Assembly: GCA_019261985.1 (NCBI GenBank)
Contig: JAFAQY010000092.1
Location: 1-45,703 of the forward strand
Direction: 5' to 3'
Length of the DNA stretch: 45,703 nucleotides
Origin: Bryobacterales bacterium
GTDB lineage: Bacteria > Acidobacteriota > Terriglobia > Bryobacterales > Bryobacteraceae
The translations under genes and the position numbers were made by a program. Of this stretch, positions 30,597-38,429 are shown one piece after another; positions within the stretch are counted from its first letter, which is position 1, and the number at the start of each line of letters is the position of its first letter. Below the pieces are notes generated by a model, which was not told where the DNA came from, made no database searches, and saw only the letters and a program-made list of their open reading frames with translations.

Positions 30597-33500
30597 CGAA
30601 AATCGTGCGACGGTGTGCCTGAGGTCGGAAAATCCAGGCGCTCGGCATGGCGCAGCTTTACCGAGACCGCGCCTTGCTGGTTTTGCAGCGTGCCTTCGAT
30701 AAGTAAATACGGCGCGGTTACTAAAACTTCGCGGTGAGCGTCGAACATTTCCGGCTCGACGATCGCGTTAGCGATGCCGGTTTCATCTTCCAGGCTCAGG
30801 AATAAAAAGCCGTTTGCGGTGCCCGGGCGCTGGCGGCAGATTACGCATCCGGCGACGCGCACTGTGCGTCCGTTGCGAATGCGCTTGAGCTTCGAAGCGG
30901 GTAGCGCGCCGCGCTCGGTCATAGCTTCCCGATAGAGACGCATGGGATGTATCCCAATAGTCAGTCCGGTTCCATAGAAATCGGCGCGGATGCGCTCGGG
31001 GGCGGTCATCAACGACAAGGGACCAGGGGCCAAGGACAAGGGGCCGGGGGCCAGGGGCCAGGGGCCAGTGTCCAACGATTCGAAAAGCGGACCAGCCGGC
31101 CTGATCGCATGCTCGGCCTCCCAGAGGGCGTCGCGGCGATGGCCTCCTATGAGAGAATTCAGCGCGCCAACTTCGGCGAGCATGCGCAGTTCGTCTTTAC
31201 GCAAACCCGGGACTCGGCGGATCAGGTCGGCGATGCCGGCGAAGGGGCTTGCGGCCGCGATCGCTTCACCGATTTCTTTACGCAAACCGCGTACATAGTT
31301 GAAGCCGAGGCGAACAACTGGCCCCTGACCCCTGGCCGCTGGCCCCTCGATCGTGCAAACCCATTGCGACCGCTGCACATCCACTGGTAGAAAATGCTGC
31401 CCATGCCGCTGGGCGTCCTTGACCAGTGTTGCCGGATGATAAAAACCCATTGGCTGCTGGTTCAAGATCGATGCGGTGAAGGCGGCCAAATAACGGCATT
31501 TCAGATACGCGCTGGCGTAGGCGATAAGCGCGAAACTGGCGGCGTGCGATTCCGGAAAACCATAAAGCGCGAACGCGGTGATCGATTCCACAATCCGATC
31601 CTGCGTCTCGCCGATAATTCCATTCGCGGTCATGCCCGAGCGCAGCTTGGCTTCGATGTGGCGCATGCGCTGTTCGCTACGCTTGAACCCCATTGCTCGC
31701 CGCAGTTCTTCGGCCTCGCCGCCGGTGAAATTGGCCGCAATCATCGCGATCCTCAGCAACTGCTCTTGAAATAGCGGCACTCCGAGAGTGCGCTTCAGCA
31801 CTGCTTCAAGCGACGGATGCAAACACGCAGCATCTTCATAGCCCTGCCGCCGGCGCAAGTAAGGATGCAGCATCTTGCCCACGATCGGGCCGGGACGGAT
31901 GATCGCCACTTGCACGACTATGTCGTAAAATTTTTTGGGCTTCAGGCGCGGCAGGCAAGACATTTGAGCGCGGCTCTCGACCTGGAACATGCCGATTGTG
32001 TCGGCTTTTTGTAAGGCTTCGTATACGACGGGATCGTCCTGCGGCAAATGCGCCAAATCCACTTCTTCGCGGTAATGTTTGCGGATCAAATCGAGCGATT
32101 CTTCGAGCACCGCCATCATGCCCAGGCCCAGCAGGTCTACTTTGACGAGGCCCAAATCGGCGCAGTCGTCCTTATCCCACTGAATGACCACGCGGCCAGG
32201 CATGGTGGCAGGCTCCAGCGGTACGATTTGATCGAGCTGCCCCTGGCAAATCACCATGCCGCCGGAATGTTGGCCCAGGTGCCGGGGCAGATTTTGCGCG
32301 CCTACGTAAAGCGACAGGAATTTTTTGATTCGAGGGTCGGTGAGATCGAATCCGGCCTGTTCGAATTGCCGCATGGCCGTATCGCGAGGATCATGCCAGC
32401 CCCAGCGCGATACCAGCGACGATAATTTTGAAAGAGCTTCAGGCGGAAATCCCAACGCTTTGCCGATGTCGCGCGCGGCGGAACGGCCGCGATACGTAAC
32501 GACATTCGCGGTCATGCCCGCGCCGCGCGAGCCGTAGTGCTGATACAAATACTGAATCACGCGGTCGCGCTGATCGCCGGAAGGGAGGTCGAGATCGATG
32601 TCCGGCCATTCGCCGCGTTCTTCTGACAGGAACCGCTCAAACAACAGGTCCATCGCGACGGGGTCTACAGCAGTGATGCCAAGCGAATAACACACCGCGC
32701 TATTCGCCGCCGATCCCCGGCCCTGCACCAGAATGCCGTTTTTACGGCAAAAATCGACGAGATCCCATACGATCAGAAAGTAACCCGCGAGATCGAGCTT
32801 TTCGATGAGGGCGAGCTCGCGCTCGATCTGGTTGCGCGCGCGGTCGTGATAAGGCCGGTAGCGGCGGCGAGCGCCTTCATTCGTTCGTTTGCGCAGGAAC
32901 GAATCGATTGTTTCGCCCGGCGGCACGGGATATTTCGGAAATTCGTAGCCCAGTTTTGCGAGCGTGAAATCGAGCCGCTGCGATAGCTCTCTTGTCTCCG
33001 CGACGGCTTCAGGCACGTCGGAAAACAGTTTCATCATGTCGCAAGGACTTTTCAGATACCGCTCGGCATTGCGCGCGAGCAGGCGGCCCGCTTCCATCAC
33101 CGTCGTTTTGTGGCGTACGGCGGTAAGCGTGTCGAATAATTCGCGCTCTTCAGGCGCGGCGTGGCAGACGCCATTGGTGGCCAATAAAGGCAGCTTCATC
33201 GAACGCGCCAGGTCTATAACGGCTTGGTTGCGCGATTCCTCGTCGCGATGCATATGCCGCTGCAGTTCGGCGTAAACGTTGTTCCGCCCGAACAGCCGGA
33301 TCAATTTTTCGAATCGTGCGCGAGTGGGCGCGCCTTCGCCTGTAAGGCAGACCAGTCCGTCGGCGTAATGGGCAAGCTCACTTTCCGATGCCGCTGGCGA
33401 GCCTTTGGCTGACCGCAACTTCATGGAGGTGATCAGCCGGCACAGGTTCTGATAACCTGTGCGATTCTCGACGAGAAGCGGATAACGGTCGCCGTCCTCG

Positions 33501-33703
33501 CCGGTAATTTCCGCTCCCAGATGCGCCTTCGCGCCGATCTTTTTCGCCGCCATATAAAATCGCGGCGCGCCGCAGAGATTGTCGCGGTCCATGAGCGTCA
33601 TCGCACCGTGGCCCAGATCGGCAGCGCGCTGGACCAGGTCTTCAGGCAGCGACGCGCCTTCTAGGAAACTGAAGGCAGAGCGGACGTGGAAATCAATGAA
33701 CAT
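30593..33703 (-). CDS. dnaE2: Error-prone DNA polymerase III alpha subunit DnaE2
   Basis: DnaE2 is the polymerase of the ImuA-ImuB-DnaE2 mutagenesis system that copies damaged templates. The 1036-residue protein has a PHP domain (FIDFHVRSAFSFLEGASLPEDLVQRA), the palm with catalytic Asp residues in PDIDLDLPSGDQRDR and VKVDLLGLGMMAVLEES, and fingers motifs (MFQVESRAQMSCLPRLKPK). It also has the HhH and OB-fold region (LRKDELRMLAEVGALN, IRNGRTVRVAGCVICRQRPGTANG). Two in-frame GC-rich repeat insertions encode Pro/Gly/Leu-rich stretches near its C-terminal third. The ATG at 33703 follows GGAGAAA. imuB and imuA lie upstream on the same strand, but two plus-strand genes intervene. Confidence 0.96.
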   Translation of the reverse strand: MFIDFHVRSAFSFLEGASLPEDLVQRAADLGHGAMTLMDRDNLCGAPRFYMAAKKIGAKAHLGAEITGEDGDRYPLLVENRTGYQNLCRLITSMKLRSAKGSPAASESELAHYADGLVCLTGEGAPTRARFEKLIRLFGRNNVYAELQRHMHRDEESRNQAVIDLARSMKLPLLATNGVCHAAPEERELFDTLTAVRHKTTVMEAGRLLARNAERYLKSPCDMMKLFSDVPEAVAETRELSQRLDFTLAKLGYEFPKYPVPPGETIDSFLRKRTNEGARRRYRPYHDRARNQIERELALIEKLDLAGYFLIVWDLVDFCRKNGILVQGRGSAANSAVCYSLGITAVDPVAMDLLFERFLSEERGEWPDIDLDLPSGDQRDRVIQYLYQHYGSRGAGMTANVVTYRGRSAARDIGKALGFPPEALSKLSSLVSRWGWHDPRDTAMRQFEQAGFDLTDPRIKKFLSLYVGAQNLPRHLGQHSGGMVICQGQLDQIVPLEPATMPGRVVIQWDKDDCADLGLVKVDLLGLGMMAVLEESLDLIRKHYREEVDLAHLPQDDPVVYEALQKADTIGMFQVESRAQMSCLPRLKPKKFYDIVVQVAIIRPGPIVGKMLHPYLRRRQGYEDAACLHPSLEAVLKRTLGVPLFQEQLLRIAMIAANFTGGEAEELRRAMGFKRSEQRMRHIEAKLRSGMTANGIIGETQDRIVESITAFALYGFPESHAASFALIAYASAYLKCRYLAAFTASILNQQPMGFYHPATLVKDAQRHGQHFLPVDVQRSQWVCTIEGPAARGQGPVVRLGFNYVRGLRKEIGEAIAAASPFAGIADLIRRVPGLRKDELRMLAEVGALNSLIGGHRRDALWEAEHAIRPAGPLFESLDTGPWPLAPGPLSLAPGPLSLMTAPERIRADFYGTGLTIGIHPMRLYREAMTERGALPASKLKRIRNGRTVRVAGCVICRQRPGTANGFLFLSLEDETGIANAIVEPEMFDAHREVLVTAPYLLIEGTLQNQQGAVSVKLRHAERLDFPTSGTPSHDFR
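31014..31072. repeat. GGGGCC-rich 21-bp tandem repeat inside dnaE2
   Basis: Two adjacent 21-bp units beginning GACAAGG (31014-31034 and 31035-31055), each followed by GGGCC-type blocks, continue as shorter 7-bp GGGGCCA units to about 31072. Because 21 is a multiple of three, the DnaE2 frame is kept and encodes SLAPGPL-like heptads. Confidence 0.75.
31319..31348. repeat. Inverted GGCCCCTGG-type repeat patch inside dnaE2
   Basis: TGGCCCCTGACCCCTGGCC followed by GCTGGCCCCTCG. This is the same GGGGCCAGG unit as the tandem repeat 250 bp to the left, but on the opposite strand. It encodes the EGPAARGQGP stretch of DnaE2 in frame. Confidence 0.6.
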
Positions 33704-33732
33704 CGATTTCTCCGCGATAAAATAAAAGCGCC

Positions 33733-33948
33733 ATGGCGAACACCACCATTGACGAAGACCTGCCAGAGGTCCATTGGGTTACTGACGAGGAAGCCCGCGC
33801 GACATTTGACAGAGTAGCTCGTCACTACCTGACTATGAGCGGAGAAGAATTCCTGCAAGTTCGGAAAGAAGGCCAGTTCGCCGGAAGAGAATGCGAACGC
33901 GGCGTTTCGCGTGTTTTGGCGCTCCTTCCTCTCCTTGAAGACTGCTAA
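33733..33948 (+). CDS. Small acidic protein, possible antitoxin-like partner
   Basis: A 71-residue acidic protein (DEDLPEVHWVTDEEARATFDRVARHYLTMSGEEFLQVRKEGQF) with a predicted helical region and no membrane segment. The start is 29 bp from the divergent dnaE2 start and has no strong Shine-Dalgarno. Its TAA is directly followed by the GTG of the next gene. The arrangement and pattern resemble small type II antitoxins or accessory proteins, but I cannot name the family with certainty. Confidence 0.6.
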   Translation: MANTTIDEDLPEVHWVTDEEARATFDRVARHYLTMSGEEFLQVRKEGQFAGRECERGVSRVLALLPLLEDC

Positions 33949-34452
33949 GTGCCTGTCACTCCGAGGGAAGCCGTGGAATCGTTTCTGCGGCCATTGCGGC
34001 GAGTTATATCTTGTGTTACGCGGAGTTTCGTCGATGTCCGCGGGGGATACTACCCACGCATTAAACCTCATCCCATTTACGTTGGAGACGGATTGCCAAT
34101 CCCATTGGCGGGACGAAGTGGCTTCAAACTGAGCTTCACACATCACTACAGGATCGTTGAACAGTCCAGCAAGCCACGATCCTGGACGATAGCTACAGGA
34201 TATTCTTATGCATTGGACGATTCCAGTGATCGGGAAATCATCGCGTATCACTGGCATCCTGATGGAAACAGCCCTATCCATTTCACGCACCTACATCTCG
34301 GCACCGGCGCCGGGTGCCGGCATTCCGATTTGTGCGCGGCACATTGCCCCACAGGCGTAATTTCGGTGCAGGATTTCTTGCGGCTTCTTATTTTGGATTT
34401 TCATGTTGAACCGCTCCGGCCGGACTGGTCCGATATCTTTGCTCAGTCATAA
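33949..34452 (+). CDS. Hypothetical protein, possibly TumE/DUF6516-like toxin
   Basis: The 167-residue protein is rich in His and Tyr in its centre (SFTHHYRIV, IIAYHWHPDGNSPIHFTHLHLG) and ends ISVQDFLRLLILDFHVEPLRPDW. The YHW...HLH pattern followed by a helical tail resembles proteins annotated as TumE-family or DUF6516 toxins. This is pattern recall, not a search. It starts at a GTG abutting the previous stop, and its 3' end overlaps the convergent imuB end by 10 bp. With its partner it forms a compact module filling the gap between imuB and dnaE2 on the opposite strand. Confidence 0.6.
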   Translation: MPVTPREAVESFLRPLRRVISCVTRSFVDVRGGYYPRIKPHPIYVGDGLPIPLAGRSGFKLSFTHHYRIVEQSSKPRSWTIATGYSYALDDSSDREIIAYHWHPDGNSPIHFTHLHLGTGAGCRHSDLCAAHCPTGVISVQDFLRLLILDFHVEPLRPDWSDIFAQS

Positions 34453-35570
34453 CTGCCCTCCACAAACCAGCGCTGCTCCCCTCGATCTCTCACTAGCCGG
34501 TATAATGCTCCATCGCTCAAATAAACGTCGAACTCGTCCCGATCCCACGCATCCGGACGCCACCAGTCGCCGCTGGATCGCCAGGGTCCCGCGATGTTCA
34601 AAATCTGGCCTCGGAATGTTCGCGTTGTGACGGCTTTCTCTTGTATGCGCGCTTCGAGCGGAGCACGAAAATAGCGAAAGGCCAAAAATGGTTGTTCCAC
34701 CGGGCCACTTCCCGGACGATACGTATTCAATACTTTCGGATAGATCACGTTTTCGGCGCCCACCAAGCCGCGGATTTTCCCGAGCGTTAGTTCGAGCTTT
34801 TCCGGCTCCGGCGCGGCGAGGGTGAACAGGCCATGCTGAACGCGGCGCGGCTCAGTAGGCTCGATCCGCAGCCGCACTTTTTCAACCGGCTCATCCGGCG
34901 GATGTGTTTCGAGCGAATGCTCCACCAGCTTGATCAGGAATTTGACATCGCGAGTGGGGAACGGAAGCCGCAATACACGCTCTTGACGGTTCAGCGTTAG
35001 CGCAAGCGCCTGCGCGGCCAGGGATTGCGATTTCAGCCGCTTCGTCATATCGAACAGGAACCGGCCGATCAAAAAAACCAGCGGCTCGCGCAATTCCAAC
35101 GGATGATCGAACTCGGCGAACTCTTCATAAATCGTTTGCGGAATTTCGGGCCGCAGCGGCCGATCCAACGCCCCTCGTGCCAGCTTTTGCAACCGAAGTC
35201 CGCTGGCGCCCAGTCTCGCGACCACCCCGTCTTCGGGCAGCTTGGCAAAATCGCCAAGCGTTCGAATGCCCCACATCTCCAGGATTTCGAAAATCGCGGG
35301 ATCGGGCGGCAGGCAGTCAATGGGCAGCCCGCCTAACATACGGATTTCATCTCCGGGAGCGATATAGGTCATGCCCGGAAAATTTCGCGCGGCGATGACG
35401 GCGGCTTCTATGGTCGATGCCACGGCTGCGTTGTGTGGCAGTTTTTGACGCTCGGCCAATTGCCGCGGAGTAAGCGCGAAAACGGCCGTTGAAGAACCGA
35501 TAATCTCCACCCACGGAGAGAATGCTCGGGCCAGCGCGCCGGCATCCGGCGCATGGATACAGGCGTACAT
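34443..35570 (-). CDS. imuB: ImuB-like Y-family polymerase homologue, short N-terminus
   Basis: ImuB is a catalytically dead Y-family polymerase relative that recruits DnaE2 to the sliding clamp. The 375-residue protein retains the thumb with helix-hairpin segment (LEMWGIRTLGDFAKLPEDGVVARLGASGLRLQKLARG), the little finger (FLFDMTKRLKSQSLAAQALALTLNRQERVLRLPF) and the ImuB C-terminus (GPWRSSGDWWRPDAWDRDEFDVYL). The N-terminal palm is shortened: the protein starts around the FSPWVE strand and lacks the first roughly 80 residues, where Y-family polymerases carry catalytic Asp. The ATG at 35570 is 2 bp after the imuA stop; longer in-frame starts would lie inside imuA and are not ImuB-like. Confidence 0.88.
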   Translation of the reverse strand: MYACIHAPDAGALARAFSPWVEIIGSSTAVFALTPRQLAERQKLPHNAAVASTIEAAVIAARNFPGMTYIAPGDEIRMLGGLPIDCLPPDPAIFEILEMWGIRTLGDFAKLPEDGVVARLGASGLRLQKLARGALDRPLRPEIPQTIYEEFAEFDHPLELREPLVFLIGRFLFDMTKRLKSQSLAAQALALTLNRQERVLRLPFPTRDVKFLIKLVEHSLETHPPDEPVEKVRLRIEPTEPRRVQHGLFTLAAPEPEKLELTLGKIRGLVGAENVIYPKVLNTYRPGSGPVEQPFLAFRYFRAPLEARIQEKAVTTRTFRGQILNIAGPWRSSGDWWRPDAWDRDEFDVYLSDGALYRLVRDRGEQRWFVEGSYD

Positions 35571-35572
35571 GA

Positions 35573-36193
35573 TCAGCGCACAGCGGCCGCGGGAGATCGG
35601 CCGTCCATTGAGCCCATAAGCCCGGCCTGCGTTTCTGAGGAGACCGCTTTTCTGAGGAGTTGGAAAGGATGCCGGCCGGTAAAAACCGGCTTGCGGCGTT
35701 CCAGCATGACTCTTTTCGCCGCGCAAGATTTCGTGAGCGGCCGGTCGGCCAGCACAAGAAGAACCGTAGGCGATGGCTCAATCGCGCGCCGGAATCGGAA
35801 CCAGGCGGTTGCGGGAATCCGCGCCAGATCGCTGGCGCGCGCTTCGATTAAATCCAGCGCCAGTACGCCGAACCCGCCTGCGTGAATCAGCAGGTCGGCG
35901 GCGCGGAGCGCGTGCTCGCCATTCGATTTACAACGCACCCAAAGCAGCTTTTCTAATTTCACTCCGGCTGCATCGGCGGAGCAGGGGTCGAAAGCGTCGC
36001 AAGTGTCGATAAGCGCTGTGCATTCGCCCTGGCTGGTGGAGGCGGCCAAAACACTATGCAGTAACGTCGTCCGGCCGCTGGATCGAGGACCGTTGATTTC
36101 GCTGAGGCGGCCGCGCGGGAAATCGTGGGATGGGGTATGGAGTTGATCTGGAGGAGCGTCGAAACGCCAGCCAAGAAGGAGCGGAGACTGCAT
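35573..36193 (-). CDS. imuA: ImuA-like RecA-fold protein
   Basis: A 206-residue RecA/SulA-like protein with the P-loop region LSEINGPRSSGRTTLLHSVLA (Walker A at 35-42, with Arg in place of the usual Lys). It also has a Walker B-like strand (GVLALDLIE) and LIDTCDAFDP. It is probably the ImuA component that supports ImuB and DnaE2 in SOS mutagenesis. The assignment relies on the fold signature plus the adjacent imuB and nearby dnaE2. The ATG at 36193 is preceded by AAAAGGCG. The C-terminal 40 residues are basic and low in complexity. Confidence 0.82.
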   Translation of the reverse strand: MQSPLLLGWRFDAPPDQLHTPSHDFPRGRLSEINGPRSSGRTTLLHSVLAASTSQGECTALIDTCDAFDPCSADAAGVKLEKLLWVRCKSNGEHALRAADLLIHAGGFGVLALDLIEARASDLARIPATAWFRFRRAIEPSPTVLLVLADRPLTKSCAAKRVMLERRKPVFTGRHPFQLLRKAVSSETQAGLMGSMDGRSPAAAVR

Positions 36194-36247
36194 ATTCGCC
36201 TTTTATTCGCCAATTCGAGTATGCGCGAGTAGGCGGGCAGTTGTCAA
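36194..36247 (-). promoter_or_regulatory. imuA: imuA promoter with two direct-repeat operator-like motifs
   Basis: On the minus strand TTGACA (36247-36242) and CATACT (36223-36218) are spaced 18 bp, a good sigma70-like promoter. The direct repeat TACTCG-N4-TACTCG (36231-36216) covers the -10. A second direct repeat GGCGAAT-N4-GGCGAAT (36211-36194) covers the likely start of transcription and the ribosome site. Spacings of 10 and 11 bp are one helical turn. This fits an SOS (LexA-like) operator, although the motif matches no LexA box I know. Confidence 0.6.
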
Positions 36248-36281
36248 GACGCGCATTTCCCCAAACGCCTCTATGTAGCTG

Positions 36282-36548
36282 TTACTTCAGTATTTTCACG
36301 CTATTCGGCGGCGTGTTCTCGCATGCGATAGAATCGGTAACCCCGGACGCGATATCGGCACAGGCGTTCGTGGTGGCGGTGCGGCGCGCGAACTCTTCCG
36401 ACGCTCCGGAGGCCGTGCGGCAGTTGGTGCGGCCATTGAAAGTAATGCAAACCTCCACCTTATGGCCAGCGAGATTCATCGACGAGTACACGATGTAGCC
36501 GAGCACTATTAAGCCAAAGACAATGCCTAGCAGAACAGGTTTCTTCAT
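36282..36548 (-). CDS. Small single-pass membrane protein
   Basis: An 88-residue protein with an N-terminal membrane anchor ([19 protein letters not shown]) and a small periplasmic or outer domain with four cysteines ([34 protein letters not shown]). The cysteines could form two disulfides. It overlaps the accA stop by 4 bp (ATGA), so it is translated from the accA message. I do not recognise a named family. Separation from imuA is only about 88 bp. Confidence 0.75.
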   Translation of the reverse strand: MKKPVLLGIVFGLIVLGYIVYSSMNLAGHKVEVCITFNGRTNCRTASGASEEFARRTATTNACADIASGVTDSIACENTPPNSVKILK

Positions 36549-37405
36549 GCGCGTTCAGTGAAGAACGATCCCATTCGCCGGAACTTCTCGTAGCGGCCGT
36601 CGATGAGCTGCCGCGGAGTCATGGATGATAATTCCGCCAGCGCGGCGCGAAGAGTTGTTCGGAGCGCTTCCGCGGCTTTATCGGGATCGGAGTGCGCTCC
36701 TTCACCCGGCTCGGGAATGATGCCGTCGATCAAACCGAGTTCGAGCAGATCCGGCGCTGTCATCTTCAAGGCAGCGGCAGCCGCGGGTGCCTGGCCCGAA
36801 TCGCGGTAAATGATCGCCGCGCAGCTTTCCGGCGAAATCACGCTGTATACCGCGTTCTCGAGCATGTAGATTCGATTCGCGACACCAAGGCCAAGCGCTC
36901 CGCCGCTGCCGCCCTCGCCGATAACTACCGCAATGACCGGGACGCCGAGCCGCGACATTTCGCGCAAGTTCTGGGCGATGGCCTCGGCTTGGCCGCGCTC
37001 TTCGGCATCGACGCCGGGATAAGCGCCGGGCGTATCGAGAAATGTAATCACCGGACGCGAGAACTTGGCGGCCAGTTCCATCAGCCGCATGGCCTTGCGA
37101 TAGCCTTCCGGCTTCGGCATACCGAAATTACGAAACAGCTTTTGCTTGGTGTCTCGGCCTTTCTGCTGGCCGATGACCATCACCGGCTGGTCTTCAAACC
37201 AGCCTACGCCCCCGATAATCGAGTGATCGTCGCCGAAAGCGCGATCGCCATGCAGTTCGTCGAAACCGGTCAGCAGCCGCTGGACGTAATCGAGCGAATG
37301 CGGGCGTTTGGGATGCCGCGCAAGCTGCACCCGCTCCCAGCTGGGGTTTGTTGCGGGTGCGGGAGCTTCGTCCGCGGAATTGGCTAGCGTGGATTTTTCA
37401 GTCAA
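36545..37405 (-). CDS. accA: Acetyl-CoA carboxylase carboxyltransferase subunit alpha
   Basis: AccA, with AccD, transfers the carboxyl group from biotin to acetyl-CoA to form malonyl-CoA for fatty acid synthesis. The 286-residue protein shows [72 protein letters not shown] and [17 protein letters not shown]. It is about 30 residues shorter than the E. coli subunit at the N-terminus, without loss of catalytic motifs. It appears to start at TTG (37405), with a weak AGG upstream. A coupled small membrane protein follows. Confidence 0.95.
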   Translation of the reverse strand: MTEKSTLANSADEAPAPATNPSWERVQLARHPKRPHSLDYVQRLLTGFDELHGDRAFGDDHSIIGGVGWFEDQPVMVIGQQKGRDTKQKLFRNFGMPKPEGYRKAMRLMELAAKFSRPVITFLDTPGAYPGVDAEERGQAEAIAQNLREMSRLGVPVIAVVIGEGGSGGALGLGVANRIYMLENAVYSVISPESCAAIIYRDSGQAPAAAAALKMTAPDLLELGLIDGIIPEPGEGAHSDPDKAAEALRTTLRAALAELSSMTPRQLIDGRYEKFRRMGSFFTERA

Positions 37406-37497
37406 AAGCCTAGGATAACTGGGCCGCGGGCGCGGGCGCGCACGTGCGCGTAGCTTTCCAGAGCAGCCAATGATACAGTGCTGCGGAGGAGGGCCCC
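37406..37497. promoter_or_regulatory. Divergent region between accA and the FkbM-type gene
   Basis: This 92-bp region must hold promoters for both directions. It contains the perfect 14-bp palindrome CGCGCACGTGCGCG (37437-37450), a possible regulator site, and the ribosome site GGAGGAGGG just ahead of the plus-strand ATG. No clear -35/-10 pair is visible in the GC-rich half. Confidence 0.4.
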
Positions 37498-38427
37498 ATG
37501 AGATTCGTGAAGAGATACTGGATCGTTGTTCTTGTGCTGTTCGCGCTCGTTTTCGTGGAGGCGTGGCGCTACCGGAAGCTTGTTGTATACGGAGCTTTCA
37601 TTACATTCACGAATTCCAACTGCAAGCTGATGGATGTGCTCAGCGCGAAGGCCAATTCCGTAACCGGGAACGACGTCGAAGCAGAACTGAAGCGCAATTC
37701 GCGCCGCATCCGCACCGATCCCGATGGCTTCGAATTATGGGATACGCCGGACGGAGAATACTGGGATCTGAAATCGAGTACAGTGCTTTCCGTTTTATCC
37801 GAACAGGCGCGAAACATTTATACAAACCGGCCCGATCAATCGATCCGGCCCGGCGATATTGTCTTCGATTGTGGCGCTAGCATCGGCGTGTTCACAAGAA
37901 AAGCATTGAAGGCGGGGGCGAAAAAAGTAATCGCGGTCGAGCCCGGTCCGGAATCGCTCGTGTGCTTGCGGCGGAATTATGAAAAAGAGATTCAGAACGG
38001 CACTGTCGTGGTAATTCCAAAAGGTGTGTATGACCACGAAGGCGAAATGCCGTTTCTAGATATACAGGACAATCCGATGGGCAGCCGGTTTATTCGCGAT
38101 CCGCGATCCCGTCTTACTCCAAAGCTCACATCGTTGCCAATCACCACCATCGATAAAATCGTCGCGGACCTCGGCTTACCCAGCGTCGATTTCATCAAAA
38201 TGGATATCGAAGGCAGCGAGAGATACGCGCTTAAAGGGGCGGAGCAGACGCTGAGGAAATTCCACCCGCGGATGGCGATCTGTACATACCACTTGCGCGA
38301 CGATCCGAAGGCAATTCCGGCAGTGGTAGAGGCGATCGGCGCCGGTTACAAAATGCAGTGCGGCGCTTGCTCGATCACGACCATCAGCGGCGGCCATTTC
38401 CGGCCGGCGGTCATGTTCTTCAATTAG
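37498..38427 (+). CDS. FkbM-family SAM-dependent methyltransferase, membrane-anchored
   Basis: A 309-residue protein with an N-terminal membrane helix ([17 protein letters not shown]) and a FkbM-type methyltransferase domain: the SAM site [22 protein letters not shown], then [10 protein letters not shown], and [20 protein letters not shown] (the family motif). FkbM enzymes methylate sugars or secondary metabolites; the substrate here is unknown. The ATG follows GGAGGAGGG. Its stop lies 2 bp from the convergent PQQ dehydrogenase stop, leaving no room for a terminator. Confidence 0.9.
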   Translation: MRFVKRYWIVVLVLFALVFVEAWRYRKLVVYGAFITFTNSNCKLMDVLSAKANSVTGNDVEAELKRNSRRIRTDPDGFELWDTPDGEYWDLKSSTVLSVLSEQARNIYTNRPDQSIRPGDIVFDCGASIGVFTRKALKAGAKKVIAVEPGPESLVCLRRNYEKEIQNGTVVVIPKGVYDHEGEMPFLDIQDNPMGSRFIRDPRSRLTPKLTSLPITTIDKIVADLGLPSVDFIKMDIEGSERYALKGAEQTLRKFHPRMAICTYHLRDDPKAIPAVVEAIGAGYKMQCGACSITTISGGHFRPAVMFFN

Positions 38428-38429
38428 GA

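Noticed and set aside
33733-34452. Mobile element between imuB and dnaE2
   Set aside because: No transposase or integrase, terminal inverted repeats or target duplications are visible. The two genes are packed by overlap rather than flanked by scars.
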